64,000 nt of DNA. It comes from Liolophura sinensis. Its lineage: Eukaryota; Mollusca; Polyplacophora; Chitonida; Chitonidae. The DNA lies in assembly GCF_032854445.1 (NCBI RefSeq), contig NC_088303.1, forward strand, positions 11,105,501 through 11,169,500, read 5' to 3'. Position 1 is the first letter of the stretch, and each line of letters opens with the position of its first letter. This document shows positions 29,575 to 40,989 of this stretch, piece after piece. Below the pieces are notes generated by a model. The model searched no databases. It had not been told where the DNA came from and was given only the letters and a program-made list of their open reading frames with translations. Made by a program: the position numbers and the translations under genes.

Positions 29575-29630
29575 TGAGAATATAAGTACGACGTTAAAAC
29601 CCAAGCACTCACACACTCACTCATTACGAA
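29575..29630 (+). mobile_element. Second SINE-type tail (GACGTTAAA...CACTCACTCA)
   Basis: ATAAGTACGACGTTAAAACCCAAGCACTCACACACTCACTCATTA. This resembles a tail (taagtgcgacgttaaa-cactcactca) I recall as common in molluscan genomes, distinct from the GTACGGCGTAAAACACC tail. Only the tail is visible. Confidence 0.5.
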
Positions 29631-29639
29631 TATTAATAT

Positions 29640-29810
29640 GTTTATTTAACTGGTGTCTACACCGTATTGAAGAATAATTTACTAATACGACGGCGGTCAG
29701 CATTCTGGTGGGACAAAGACCCATGAGCATCCTCCGAATGCTGAAAGACGTAGGAGTTAGAATGAGTAATTGTGTTGCGCTAACACGCTAACCACCAGCC
29801 TTATTACGAA
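29640..29810 (-). mobile_element. SINE, minus strand
   Basis: Reading on the minus strand, GAATGCTGACCGCCGTCGTATTAG leads into a degenerate tail (AATTATTCTTCAATACGG...TTAAATAAACATATT). A tRNA-like head with GTGTTAGCGCAACAC lies near 29770-29810. It is diverged. Confidence 0.55.
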
Positions 29811-30600
29811 TGTCCTATACGTCCAAGTCTAACATCAGTCAAATGTAGGATTATTCTGACAAGGTTAACACGCGACACATAGATAAACACAGCACAGGTA
29901 TGCATTCCTCTGAAATACAAGCCAACAGTTTGAGGGAAAAAAATTAATTTTCAGTGAACCAGACAAGGCCTAAAAACAAAACATACCATTAACTTTGATT
30001 TAAAAACATCCTTTTGTATTATATGTAAAAGCTACTGTTTCTGCAAGTACAGTGATACAAAAAGCCATAAATAGTAGCATAAATGAAATTTCCACAAGGT
30101 AGTGATAAAAAGTCTATTGTATAAAGAATACTAATATTTTTTAGGCAAGCATTCCGATATTAGTGTATCCAATACAGGCGAAAACAGTTATGTTAAAACA
30201 TAAACAGTGTCTCCATACGCACTACATGATGTGGATGAAATAACCTTCCTTTGTTTAACACCACGCGCAAGCGGGTAAAACATATATCAAGAGTTTAACC
30301 GTTTATCAGTGCGTGTACTCAGATTACGTCATCCTTAACAGATAAATTATGAATTGCCAAAAAACACGAAATGGTGTTATAAAATTCATCCTGAATTTAA
30401 AAACTGTAATTTGTTAAGCACAAATTTAGTTATAAATATATCTGAAACAATCAGATGACACAATTTCATCAAATAACCTTTACAAATAAACCTAACTATA
30501 TTCAATAAAAAAAATATTGTTTAATTATGAAAACAATCATCAGATCAGTAAATGTCATTAAATCTTACATGACAGTGAAATGGATGAACAAAGAAATCAT
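29811..30600. other. No gene seen
   Basis: AT-rich single-copy sequence. From about 30380 it starts to resemble the upstream regions of the C1q genes and pseudogene D (CCTGAATTTAAAAACTG). Confidence 0.5.
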
Positions 30601-30944
30601 CTAGGACGTCCAGAAATACCTATACTATGATCAGCTTCAATTAAATGTCAGAGGCATAAAATTAAGACACAAGAAGTGTAGCTCTACATCCCCAATGCTC
30701 TTTTCAAATTTGTTATCGTTCAGCTGGCAACTTAGTACAAAAGTAGATAACAATGTATCTGATAAGGTACGAAAACAATGATATATAGTAAATGGGTATT
30801 CGTGTATACCTGAAAAAGCGAAATATGTAATAACGTGATTCTGTATCTTATTAAACTCCAGACCTTGTTTCTTTTGAAGTCTCCATGCATAATGTTTGTG
30901 TTCAAAAACATAACAAAGCCAATAGACTTTCCGCTGCAAGTAAA

Positions 30945-31000
30945 AAGTCGCCTCAAGGTAACTTATGTGGTCCCCACCCTACTCAGCGTGTATATAAGTG
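30945..31000 (+). promoter_or_regulatory. Promoter block of gene E
   Basis: GCCTCAAGGTAACTTATGTGG, TCCCCACCCTACTCAGCG and TATATAAG at 30991-30998. Upstream of this block the sequence differs strongly from A and B, so the block stands out as conserved. Confidence 0.85.
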
Positions 31001-31099
31001 ACCAGGTTTACCGAAACAACACAAACGCCTCTGGAACAGTTTTACAGAAGACTTTTTGGAGATAGAATTATTTGTGAGTCCTCAGATCAACCTACAAAG

Positions 31100-32926
31100 A
31101 TGACGTCTCTGACTCTTGTCACGGTGGCCGTCTGTATGTTCGTCATTCCTGCATTCGGTGGCTGGTCTCCATATTACTACGAGCATGGTCCACACGGCTC
31201 AGGTAAGGTTCAACTGTCTGGCATATCATGCCGTGGAGAATGTTATACAATGAGAATTATTTCATTACAAAGATAATAACTGTATAGCTGGTTAAAAGAA
31301 GGGTATGTATATGTATGCTTGGGTTTTACGTCGTACCTAGCAATACTTTATTGTTATTGTCATTTGACTATGAAGAGTCATTACATGTGTATGCATATAC
31401 CGCGTCTTCTTGTGGTAGCGTGAGTCCATGTCGTCAATGGGCTGTCCCTATTCAAGCTCCATGCCGAAGACAGCATAACATGAAACCCTACCTCGTCACA
31501 TTATACTAAACAGTGGGTCAACCAGTAGTGTTCCCTTGCTCCAGTCTTTAGGTGATGAGCGCCAGGCCATACAGCAGCAAATACCATTTAGAGCCTTTTG
31601 CATGACCCGACCAGGGTTTGATCCCAGGTCTCCCGACTTTAATCCACGAAGCGGTCAGACGGATGGATGTGGTCCGGTTTTAGATAACAAGCCTAATGAG
31701 ATTTAGGTCTAAATTAATTACCGTTTAACAGATACTTTATGTGGGAATTAATCGCACACAAGGGATAAGAATTTTCTGCTGAGTAGAAATGAAAGCACAG
31801 AAATATAGACCAGAAACTTATCATCATGTTTAGGCTACATAATACCTTTGTAACCTGGAACAGTTTGTTATTACTGCTCCATGGAAGTGAGGTGATAACA
31901 TCTATCACCATGGTATAGCCTTAGGGCTTTGAGTAGTTTGTGTTAGGCTAGCGAACCTTCTTCAGGTCTTCCAAAAACGGACACTTTGTTTCATTTGGTT
32001 TTTTGCACTCAACTGTTTTCTTGACATTCGTATACAAGCCATCAACAAACAAGGACGTTCCAGGTCAATATTCGCAAGGCCAATTCCCCAAAACGACATA
32101 TCACACAAAACACCCAAAAACTAACATAGTATACAAATTACAAAAACATGACGGAATCATGAAAAGAGAAGACGTCAACAGTTTTCAGTGATGTTGGAAA
32201 GACATAAGGTCTTTAATTCTCATACTCAGAGTTAAATTCAAATCGTGCACCATACCAGAATATCAGTTGTCGATAACGAAATATCTCATTCTTCAACTTT
32301 TAGGACACACTACGTCTGCTTTCGAATAAGGTTATTCGTATTTTGCAGGAACCAATCAGGCAGGAGCTGGACGACTCGGAGGTGTTGGGAGACGAGGAGG
32401 TGCTGTTGGACAAGGTAGACCTTCTAGCCGACAACTTCCCAGGAAACTGCCTCAGCCGGAAGTATACGTCAACCCTCAGGACGCCGTGGCTACATCTGTG
32501 GTCAGAACCACTGACCAGTACTTCTACAAACCCGCACCTGTTGGCTTTGACCACATCATCACAAACATCAATGGCGGGTACAACACAGAATATGCCGTCT
32601 TCACTGCTCCTGTGCCAGGAATCTATTCCATCAACTACCACGTACAAAGCAAGAAAGGCAGCACCAAGGAGGCCCATGTGGATCTGACCCAGAACGGAGA
32701 AGTCGTCAACTCGGCCAAGGCAGAAGGGGATTGTGTCACGGCCTCCAACTCCGCCGTCCTCTACCTTGACCAGTTTGACCGGCTCAGTGTTAACGGTCGT
32801 GAAGGAACCATCATTGGCTGTGAGAATAACGGTTTCTGTAGCTTCAGCGTGTCTCTGGTTAAACCAGGTAGATTCACGGATCTAAAAGTCTCCCGAGCTA
32901 CACCGGCACCTTACGGAAGACGCTGA
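31100..32926 (+). CDS. Gene E: divergent secreted Gly-rich / C1q protein
   Basis: Exon 1 is 31100-31202 (34 codons plus one base; MTSLTLVTVAVCMFVIPAFG signal peptide, then GWSPYYYEHGPHGS). Exon 2 is 32331-32926; the intron is 1128 bp, phase 1. The protein has 232 residues, or 226 if the acceptor 18 bp further on (TATTTTGCAG, exon from 32349) is used; both keep the frame. Compared with A and B the GGX tract is almost gone, reduced to AGAGRLGGVGRRGGAVGQG. The C1q domain is intact (TTDQYFYKPAP, DHIITNINGGYNTEY, GIYSINY; Cys in GDC, GCENNGFC). The C terminus is changed to KVSRATPAPYGRR. It lies in the single-copy part of the window with its own promoter block. Probably secreted and trimeric; function unknown. 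Confidence 0.88.
31530..31632 (-). mobile_element. Truncated SINE in gene E intron
   Basis: Sequence absent from the paralogous introns replaces CCTGCTTGCATGCCCTGAGACC. Its minus strand reads GAGACCTGGGATCAAACCCTGG (B-box-like) and then GTCGGGTCATGCAAAAGGC, TTGCTGCTGTATGGCCTGGCGCTCA. This resembles a tRNA-SINE type I recall from bivalve genomes; identification from memory. Confidence 0.5.
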
Positions 32927-33925
32927 ACCATATTTCTTGTTTGACTTCCCAGAAAGACAGTCCTAAAGCACATAAATCCTTTACGTCCAAATTCATTTTC
33001 ATGAAATTAAACAAATTTCATTCCTTTGTTTAACACGGTCCATTGACAGTTTACAAAGTCATGCTGATCATATTTAATCATATTAAAACACCTGTTTTAT
33101 ACAGCACCCCATTGGTAAATGTTCTTTGTCGTATAACTTATTGGCTACTCCCGTACTTTCAAAGAATAGTAGATAATGTCTATGCATCGAAAGTGTTGTT
33201 TGTAATTTGTATTCCCGTAAAGTGCATGCAAATTGTGAAAGTAGCTAGACATAAAAGTTAACAAAGTCATCTTACCACGCCCAACGCTTTGATTCATAAC
33301 TACACTTATGAACCGACATATAACAGTTTTTCGCTGCCATGTTGATTATATTAAACTGGGAATAAACTACGTGTTTCAAGAACCAGTTCATTGTCCTTGT
33401 TTTGTTTACTGCATGCAGGTGATGATTTATTGATGATGATTTATTTAGTAGGCACGTTTTTACGTTTACCATTTTACGGAAAGAGCTACAGGTATGATTG
33501 ATTTATTCAATGTTTTTGAAACACAGCTATATATGATGTAGAGCAAGTCTGAAACTTGAAACCACATCTTTCAAAGAAACAACACTTTGTTTAATTGTTT
33601 ATCCTGGTTTCTCATTGTTTACGAAAGAATGTTTTACCTGTCTTACGAACGTGCTCAGTTTTATGGATAAAGTGAGACGAAGTTCTCTGGTGTAAACCTT
33701 TGGCAAGCCACGGACGAACATTCCCACTTGTGACGTACAGATAGGGTATATAATTTGAGAACCAATAAGAAAATTGTGCTTTTGTAGCTTGAAAACTTTG
33801 GGAAAAATTGGTCTGAACGGGAGAGGGTAGAACCCTCAGACACTTACAACTGGTTTACAATTGTAAAGAATACAGTTGTGCATGCATTCGTCTTACCAAT
33901 ACCAGTGGTCATGGGACAGTCAAAC
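32927..33925. other. 3' flank of gene E, no gene seen
   Basis: The first 170 bp are specific to E; from about 33110 (GTAAATGTTCTTTGTCGTATAACTTATTG) it matches the flank after the gene B stop codon. So the B-like stop region survives downstream of the new E stop, showing that E's last exon segment was altered or inserted. The 30-bp minisatellite is absent here. Confidence 0.6.
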
Positions 33926-33929
33926 AAGT

Positions 33930-34515
33930 TCTGGAGGAGCTTACTGTGCGAAAAGTATTGGATGACTTTCATAGAAATAACGTTATTCTTCTTGTGCCCA
34001 AACATATCAGCCCTTTCTCAAACAGAGGAGTATATCTGTGCGTATGCCACAACTGTACAAAAATTCCAAAAATGCATCAATCCCCAACACAACTGCAGAA
34101 CCGTTCTTAAACCCTGCACACTTCTCACTGAAGAACTAGACGCCCAAATACATATATCGTATCAACCTATGTCTACTTGGAATTTTTCCACTCTCTATAA
34201 TATTATTCCTTACACGGATTTAATTGAAACAATTTTATCACTAATTGTAACGGTGTTTAATAAAACCGGTCACCGCTGTGTCACTTGAAAGGCAACAAAG
34301 CTTTCTCCAGTTCAACTATATACAAGGGTCACCATTCATAAGGGTAATTCGTTGTTCAGAAAGTTCAATGAATTTCTCATTAATAACACTTATGTGAAAT
34401 TAGGGGATATATATCAACGGTGTATATTTATTCCGATGAGTACCAATTGTGCTCTCCTTTTGGGTGATTTCGTACATCTAATATGGTCCTTTATTTGTAC
34501 AAAGACCAAATTTAT
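33930..34515 (+). pseudogene. Reverse-transcriptase fossil near gene E
   Basis: Contains LCTLLTEELDAQIHISYQPM, STWNFSTLYNIIPYTDLIET and LIVTVFNKTGHRC (34100-34290), then EFLINNTYVKLGDIYQ and IPMSTNCALLLGDFVHLIW (34360-34490). Same family and order as 12760-13455, with fewer changes in the middle part. Confidence 0.7.
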
Positions 34516-34840
34516 TCTGTTAAGTGTACATTCCAATACCAATCACCAGCTGTTAAGTATACATTCCAATACCAATCATTAGTTGTTAAGTATACATTCC
34601 GATACCACTCAACAGCTGTTAAATGGGCATTCAGTCATTAGTTGTGGACATTGTTATGCTTATCCACAGTCGCTAGGAAAGCATTCGCATACCAGCTGTA
34701 AGCTGGTAACTGGGCATAACGTACATGTATAGCAATCATCGGTTACCAAATGGACATCTGTGAAGAAAATGTCAACGATTTATGCACATTCGTATATGCG
34801 TGTAATCAGACGTTAAAAATACATTCGCACACAAACCACC
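34515..34840 (+). repeat. ~34-bp degenerate tandem repeat
   Basis: Clear units CAATCACCAGCTGTTAAGTATACATTCCAATAC at 34536-34620, more degenerate onwards to 34840. Same family as 13460-13730, again directly after the reverse-transcriptase fossil. Confidence 0.75.
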
Positions 34841-35649
34841 ACTGATCGTTTGGGAAGACATACGTGTTTTAATTTTCAACCGTTAAAATGGACATCTTAA
34901 GTCATAAAAAAAACTCCAAGGATAAATTCAAAATAACATACAGGTGTAAAATGAATGGAATACGGCGATGATTGTTGACGATGAGCATCAACGCTCATTG
35001 TTCCTTCTTTAGGTAGTGAACAACAACACATTTAAGCAAAAAGCTCAGATATTACATTTTATACGCAACACCAGAAAACTTAAGAAAAACTGTATTTAAA
35101 ATTTTTTGAATTCAATATAGTTATTTGTTTGGATTTTGAAGTGGGTTTCTCCTGACCATAATGTGTGTCACCGTGGAAGTTTCTCTGAACGAACTGAATT
35201 TTGCTGAGGAGATACCGCCAGGGATACATGTAAAAGTGCAGTATTCCAAATTACTGCGGATTACAAGCATGCAGTATGGTTCTTGGAGCCCACTTATGCA
35301 AATTAATCTTAAACTGCTTGAGTATAAACTACAAATCGGATGTCTTTCACAGAAGATTTTCTCATGCGATTTGTGTTGAAAGCGTCGTATTCAAAAATAA
35401 ATCTGTTAACTTGAACGGAAAATCTGTTGTATTGTGTTATTATAACACAATACAACATAATATCCTGTTAATCTAATACAACCTTTATGTTGAAATAATA
35501 TATGTGTCATATTGAACAGAATGATCTGTTGAAATACCAAAGGCATTCTAGCATCACTCAAACAGCAGACTTTCTGTTAAAATTAACAGATTAGTTTTTA
35601 GTTTGTATCTTCACCAAACTGTAAGACATTCAAAAGGCCATTATTCTGC
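34841..35649. other. No gene seen
   Basis: Bases 34900-35020 recall the 660-760 region in inverse orientation (GATGAGCATCAACGCTCATTGTTCC, TTTAGGTAGTGAAC). Bases 35161-35379 form a 72-codon open frame of no recognisable family. Confidence 0.5.
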
Positions 35650-35915
35650 TGGGGACTTCGTGGCCGAGGTGCTCAACGTGCCAGCGCTGCGCAATGACCC
35701 AGAAGTCTCTCACTAATGTTGTCGCTGTGAGTTAAGGTACAGCTCATGCTGGCTTCCTCTCCAGCCGTACATGGGAAGGTCTGCTAGTAACCTGCGGATG
35801 ATCGTGGTTTTCTCCCTGGCTCTGCCCGCTTTCCTCCATCTATAATGCTGGCCGCTGCGGTAAGTGGAATACTCTTGAGTTTACCAAGTAAAACACCAAT
35901 CCAATAAATAACACA
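35650..35915 (+). mobile_element. Full-length tRNA-type SINE
   Basis: The head is GGGACTTCGTGGCCGAGGTGCTCAACG (A-box-like GTGGCCGAGGTG) with TGTGAGTTAAGGTACAGCTC in the B-box place (degraded). A body with GCTGGCTTCCTCTCCAGCCG follows, then GCTGGCCGCTGCGGTAAGTGG and the tail AATACTCTTGAGTTTACCAAGTAAAACACCAATCCAATAAATAA. It is in the same family as 39790-40050. Confidence 0.8.
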
Positions 35916-36499
35916 AATAAATCATTACATCACTGATAACCCTTGATCTCCATAACTGTTGACAATTAAACTTTGCTGACACTTAGGTAAGATCCAAAAC
36001 ATTTTAGACAGGTTCTACCAATTCCATAAAACTGTAAGTTTGTCAGTCATATGGGACGGAAATCAAAACAGAAGGAATCATTTGTTGGCCTGCATCAAAC
36101 GTCTCATGAAGTAACGTCTAAATATGACCAAAGATTCGAGTCTGTGATATACCGTATTAAGCGAAACACAGCTGTTCAGGACTGCTTGGCCGGTTTACAC
36201 GCCCAAGCAAACCACTGCACACGATCATCTCTAGTTTACATGGCCTTTATTATATTTATGAGTTTTTTACATGATGACGATCCCCAGTATATAATACCTG
36301 TGCAACATTTGTAGTTTTCGGTAATGGAGGAAAAACACCTTAAGGGAGAGAAGCGTGAAAGAGGATAAACGAAACCTGATGTGATCTTAACGTTATGTAC
36401 GTTCGTCTCATTTAATTTAAGTTTTGAAAATTTGGTCCTGATTATTGAAAAGTATCCAGGCGGGAGTTTTTTGCATACTAAACACTGACTGATAGAATA
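35916..36499. other. Relic flank with half of the satellite monomer
   Basis: Bases 35940-36310 resemble 16144-16400 and 200-500. Bases 36318-36395 (GGAGGAAAAACACCTTAAGGGAGAGAAGCGTG ... AACCTGATGTG) are the second half of the 166-bp satellite monomer in single copy without its reverse-transcriptase half. Bases 36395-36490 match the satellite-flanking arm. Confidence 0.65.
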
Positions 36500-36509
36500 T
36501 GATGTACCA

Positions 36510-36700
36510 GTTATTTTACACGGTTATACATATACCGTATCAGCCTACGTCTACTTGGCATTTCTCAGATCTGTATAATACTAATACTATACAGATCCTT
36601 ACACAGATTTAATTGATAGAATTTAATCATTTGTTGCATCGGTGTTTAATAAAGCCTTCTTCAGCTCTACTACAGATAAGGTTCACAGTTCATGAGATGT
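36510..36700 (+). pseudogene. Reverse-transcriptase fossil (DFSTLY region)
   Basis: ACCGTATCAGCCTACGTCTACTTGG, CTTACACAGATTTAATTGATAG and GTGTTTAATAAA parallel the block at 13080-13190 that encodes the STWDFSTLY...PYTDLID region. Reading frames are broken. Confidence 0.55.
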
Positions 36701-36711
36701 GTCATTGTTAT

Positions 36712-36880
36712 ATACACCACATATAAACAGTGTACATTCATTCCGATGAGTACCAACTGTGCTCTCCTTTTGATGATCTCAAAAATCATTCAGCAGTGTA
36801 GGAAAAACAACTTAAGAAAGACAAGCGAGAAAAAGAATAAAGGAAACCTAATGTGGTGTTAACTTTATGTACCATCATTT
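36712..36880 (+). repeat. Single complete satellite monomer
   Basis: CACATATAAACAGTGTACATTCATTCCGATGAG ... CAGCAGTGTAGGAAAAACAACTTAAG ... AACCTAATGTGGTGTTAACTTTATG. This is one unit of the 166-bp family outside any array. It directly follows a reverse-transcriptase fossil in the order expected for that gene, and is followed by the normal satellite flank. Confidence 0.85.
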
Positions 36881-37340
36881 CATTTAATTTAACTGCTGAA
36901 AATTCAGTACTGATTGTTGAAAAGTATCAAGACGGGAGCTAGTTTTTTCTTACTAAACATTGACTGATAGAATGTAATATAGCAGTTCAGGTGATGAGTC
37001 AGATATTATACATCACTATACCTTATAGATGCTGACATAGATCTCCACATTGCTCAACATCTATTACAGGGAAACCTTGTTTGTATTTTCCAGCACCAAT
37101 TTCTTACCACAATTTATAAAATGAGGGCATTTTTGTTTTCATCTTTCTTTAACAAACCTTTGAGGTTCCGACCTGTCTGATTTGATAAACAGATTGTAAG
37201 ATCATATACTGCTAAAGACTCATAGTTGTACGTGGGTTCAGTAATAATTATGAAGTCAAGGCATCACCACGTAAATGTGGATCGAAAACTTGTGCAGCCT
37301 TTTTTTACATTTTTCCTTTCATCAGCACTTTTTTGCCAAT
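36881..37340. other. Upstream region of lost gene G
   Basis: Matches 7930-8460 (satellite flank, hairpin half near 37225, then CCTTTCATCAGCACTTTTTTG) and is then cut by the LTR at 37341. Confidence 0.7.
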
Positions 37341-38109
37341 TGTTACGACCCAAACTGTCTGTATTATAAAGAGATGGCTTGTTCGAAATACACGACAGTT
37401 TAGCCGCACAAAAAAGTAACCAAAACCAGCAGATTTTATTTTACAACAATTTATTAGCTTAACAAGAACAGATAATAAGACTTATACAAATACTAAAGTA
37501 CTTAAGTTTAACAAGAAAGGATAGCAGTATCTATACAAATACTAAGGTACTTACGGTGTCAAGTCCAAACGGACGCATATATTCCACAATATATACCACA
37601 AAGGCATAAATGCTCAGAGGCAAATTCACAAGAGGGAAATTCCACAGTATAACTGAGTGTATGACGAAATATACATAAAATTCCACAGACAGGGTCCGTG
37701 TACTAATAAGCACTGTGTATACAAGAGCACAAATTAAACATACAAGTTCAGACTGAACAAGTGCTCGGTGGAGATAGGATATAACAAAGCCAGAGGCTAT
37801 AAAGACACCAAAATTCAGCACAAATGGCCTACTAAGGTAATACACAGCAAAAGCATCCAAGCTCTCAATAATTCTCCTTTCTCTCCGTTCTCTGTTCTCT
37901 CCTCTTCACCTGCTTTCACAGGTCTTATATAGCCTGGTGGAATTGTCTAGAATAAGAAAATTCCTGAACACTTGATGTAAACAAACAGGCACCGAACTGA
38001 GCGCATTCTGGAATATTCTAAGGTAGAGGCAGGCAGCAGGCGCTGAACTCAGTGTATGTAAACAGTGGCAAGCTAAATTTAGAAACTGACGGCAGTCGTC
38101 CACATAACA
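37341..38109 (-). mobile_element. Solo LTR-like element, opposite strand
   Basis: Inverse of 15385-16138: on the minus strand it begins TGTTATGTGGACGACTGCCGTCAG and ends TTTGGGTCGTAACA. The flanks (CCAAT / TGAGT) do not form a target duplication, and C1q upstream sequence on the left is not continued on the right, so the element sits at a rearrangement breakpoint. Confidence 0.6.
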
Positions 38110-38509
38110 TGAGTGATATAGGGATGTAAAATTGCACTGTACGTGTATTATGACATAAGCCGCTGAGCTCAGATTGGAACGTCATGACACAAATGTTTCT
38201 TTTTTCACGTCATGGCATCTGGGTGTAAACTATCAAAGATGTAGAAACAGAAACGATGTCTATAAAGTGTGCGAAATAACACTTTCATCACTGAGGAAAA
38301 TTCCGATAGTTCACCTTTATATAAATCACAAAAGCAAATCTGACAAGTAAACGAACTCAAATTCTTTTATTTGTAGACATAAGCAGTATGAAATCATATT
38401 ACTCCCAGAGGCAAACGTACCGGCGGTGGTGTTGCGTGAAACACTCGATGTTGTTTAAAAGGTAATCTCTGTTTAACATGTATATTTGCACACGGCCCGC
38501 AACTAACAG
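38110..38509. other. No gene seen
   Basis: Single-copy sequence with no open frame of note. Confidence 0.5.
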
Positions 38510-38775
38510 CGGGATAGAAGAGTGAACCTTCTTAAGGTCTTCAAAAAACGGACACATCGTTTCATTTAGTTATTTTAACTTAAGCCATTTTATCACCAAT
38601 CAAATCAGTTCTGAAACATATTCAGATCTGAAGGAAATCTTGGATACAGCTGTTTGAGTTCTGCATGTGTTACCTTGCCCCAGAGGGAACAGTCCTCTCG
38701 TTTAGAATATACAGCGACTGAGTTCATACTGTAGGTAACAAGCTGACAGGTAAATGACATGGATACCACTATGTT
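38510..38775 (+). pseudogene. Gene G: C1q-gene intron relic
   Basis: GAACCTTCTTAAGGTCTTC ... CATATTCAGATCTGAAGGAAATCTTGGATACAGCTG ... CGACTGAGTTCATACTGTAGGTAACAAGCTGACAGGT matches the distal intron of genes A and B (10040-10240). Exon 2 does not follow, and exon 1 is missing on the other side of the LTR. Confidence 0.75.
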
Positions 38776-39789
38776 TGTATCGACTCTCCTTGTCTGAGGC
38801 CGGCCTGTCTCACCAGACTCGCTCTTAGAGCTCGGTCGCCCTGAGACAAGTATAGCTGCATTCGAGATCACACGCCTTTCTACGTGTACCCAGACAAGAC
38901 TCGTGTATAGATGGGCGCCATCAGCGCAGTTATTCGACCCTAGATCTGGGGATAATTGTTGATAGAGGAGTATCAGATATTTAATAAGTATTTTCAGATT
39001 CCTTGAGTCTAAATCTCTACCAATTAGATAAAATCAAGAAACTGCCTGCATCCGAAATAATCGAAAACATCCAAAATAAAAATGAACTATTTACTCAAGT
39101 ATTAACTAATGAATATTAAGTTATCCAACATTGCGGCGCCCACCAAAGACGACATGGTTTTTTTTTAATTTTGATTCATGATTGTTCCGCTTAACCCGGG
39201 TTGTGGATACGGGCTGTGTCTTCATCGTGTTGATTTAGATCGCCACAATGGATATATAAACAGTTCCAATCAAAGCGCAACTGGGGTCCATGTATTATTA
39301 TCGATAACTTATATACTAGCAAGGTACACGGTTTCAATACTGATTTCACTCGTTCGCCTAGAACATGCCTTGCGCCTTTCGGGCATCATTGAAAACCGCT
39401 GGCTGCTTCCCTCTGATTCCGTCCTATTTTCGTACTTTATATATATTTTTAGTTCTTTCTTAGTTTGTGTTAAACGACATTCTGGGAATTGACCTTGCCA
39501 TTATTGACCTGGAACGTCAAACTTGGTGGTCGGCTAGAACGAATGTCTGTTTCGACGAGTGGATTAGATAGGTGAACCTCGATATCTCACCTACTGAGAG
39601 AGGTTTTGCATTTTAAGTCATTGTCTCAAAGCAAACATTTTTATAGTAATTAAAAATGTATAGCCGAAATGATGTTGAGTCACCAAAACAAACAAGCGAT
39701 TTTTCCTGTCGTCAGCTGTTAAAATGACATTCGTCTCCCAATCATCAGCTGTTTTACGAATTCTTATGCTAATATTAGTTTTTAAGTGG
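38776..39789. other. No gene seen; TIR-like piece
   Basis: Bases 39360-39450 (CCTTGCGCCTTTCGGGCATCATTGAAAA ... TTTTCGTACTTTATATA) are a diverged piece of the long-TIR element arm (27545-27615). Bases 39705-39770 hold two units of the 34-bp repeat. The 104-codon open frame at 39178-39492 covers this TIR piece and is not credible. Confidence 0.5.
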
Positions 39790-40050
39790 ACACGGGACCT
39801 CCGCGGGCTCAGTTCTTTAGCGCGCTAGCGCAGCGTAATGACCCAGGAGCCTCTCACCAATGCGGTCGCTGTGAGGTCAAGTCCAGCTCATGCTAGCTTC
39901 CTCTCCGGTCGTAAGTGGGAAGGTTTGTCAGCAACCTGTGGATGGTGGTGGGCACTACCCGGTTTACTCCCACCATAATGCTGGCCGTCGTCGTATAAGT
40001 GAAATATTCTTGAGTACGGCGTAAAACACCAATCAATTAAATAAATACAT
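39790..40050 (+). mobile_element. Full-length tRNA-type SINE
   Basis: The best copy of the family in the window. The head is CGGGCTCAGTTCTTTAGCGCGCTAGCGCAGCG with B-box-like GAGGTCAAGTCCAGCTC; the body is CTTCCTCTCCGGTCG; then GCTGGCCGTCGTCGTATAAGTGAAATATTCTTGAGTACGG and the AT-rich tail CACCAATCAATTAAATAAATA. Confidence 0.85.
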
Positions 40051-40985
40051 TAAGTGGACATTTGTGTAGCGATTCTCGCTCGGGCACTCGCTGGCTCAGT
40101 CATTTGAGGTGTTGGATATCGATGTGGATCACAAATTCTTAACCTTTAAGGGCTCAAGCTTTTACTTATCGTCCGCTTGGTTTGCCTCGTAACTAGTAAA
40201 GTGCTATGGTTTCCTCCGGGCTCTGCACAATTTCCCTAACCATATGTTTTCCAGAGGGATAATAGAACATTCATTTACTTTACTGTAGGTATATGGTAGC
40301 CTGTCCCAAGATTATTTACTACATGTACATAAGGTCTTGAAATTGGAAATTGCTCAAACATAAATGGCATAGTCCGAACTGCTTTATTTTTGTTAAGCAT
40401 TTATTTTTGAGAACTTTTCATTTATATTATAAGCATCAGGTGATGAAAACAAAGCTTTACAGAAAAAGCCAGAAGTTTTTAATAAAAAAGAAAAGTTTCT
40501 TCTAAACACTTTATCCCTTATCAGATCAGAGGAAAGCAAAAAAAGCAAACAAACAGATTTGACAATAAAATCCAACTCAATTCAGGCATGTATGCATGAG
40601 TCAGGCCTATCCATAGTGTAACAGTTATTACATATAGGGCAAAATTCCATCCATAAAGATTACCTATAATGTAATAATGAATCCATTATGTGTAGTAAGT
40701 GCTACCCGTATAATGTCATACCCTTGACAAAAATAACATTTGGCATAAATTCCTGTACACTGGAATGTAAAGTAGAAAGCACAAAGTACAGAAGTAGCTG
40801 AACGACTTCAGTTGAGTTTGGGATAGTTTATTTATCGTCTATTATCCAACAAACCAATGTCCATTTAGCCACTGGATAACGATTCATATCGATGTAAGGT
40901 GTTGAAATGCATAATTCTTTTTCATTTATTTATTCATTTACTTATTTATTTATTTGTATATTAGGTAAATTGGTTGATTTTATGA
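40051..40985. other. No gene seen
   Basis: Single-copy AT-rich sequence with only short open frames; a run of TTTA repeats is near 40920-40960. Confidence 0.5.
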
Positions 40986-40989
40986 TCAA

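Noticed and set aside
37341-38109. Complete LTR retrotransposon between the LTR copies
   Set aside because: The copies are far apart, one is inverted, and no gag, protease, integrase or RNase H frame lies between them.
39178-39492. 104-codon open frame
   Set aside because: Its second half is a diverged TIR fragment of a DNA element; no recognisable domain.
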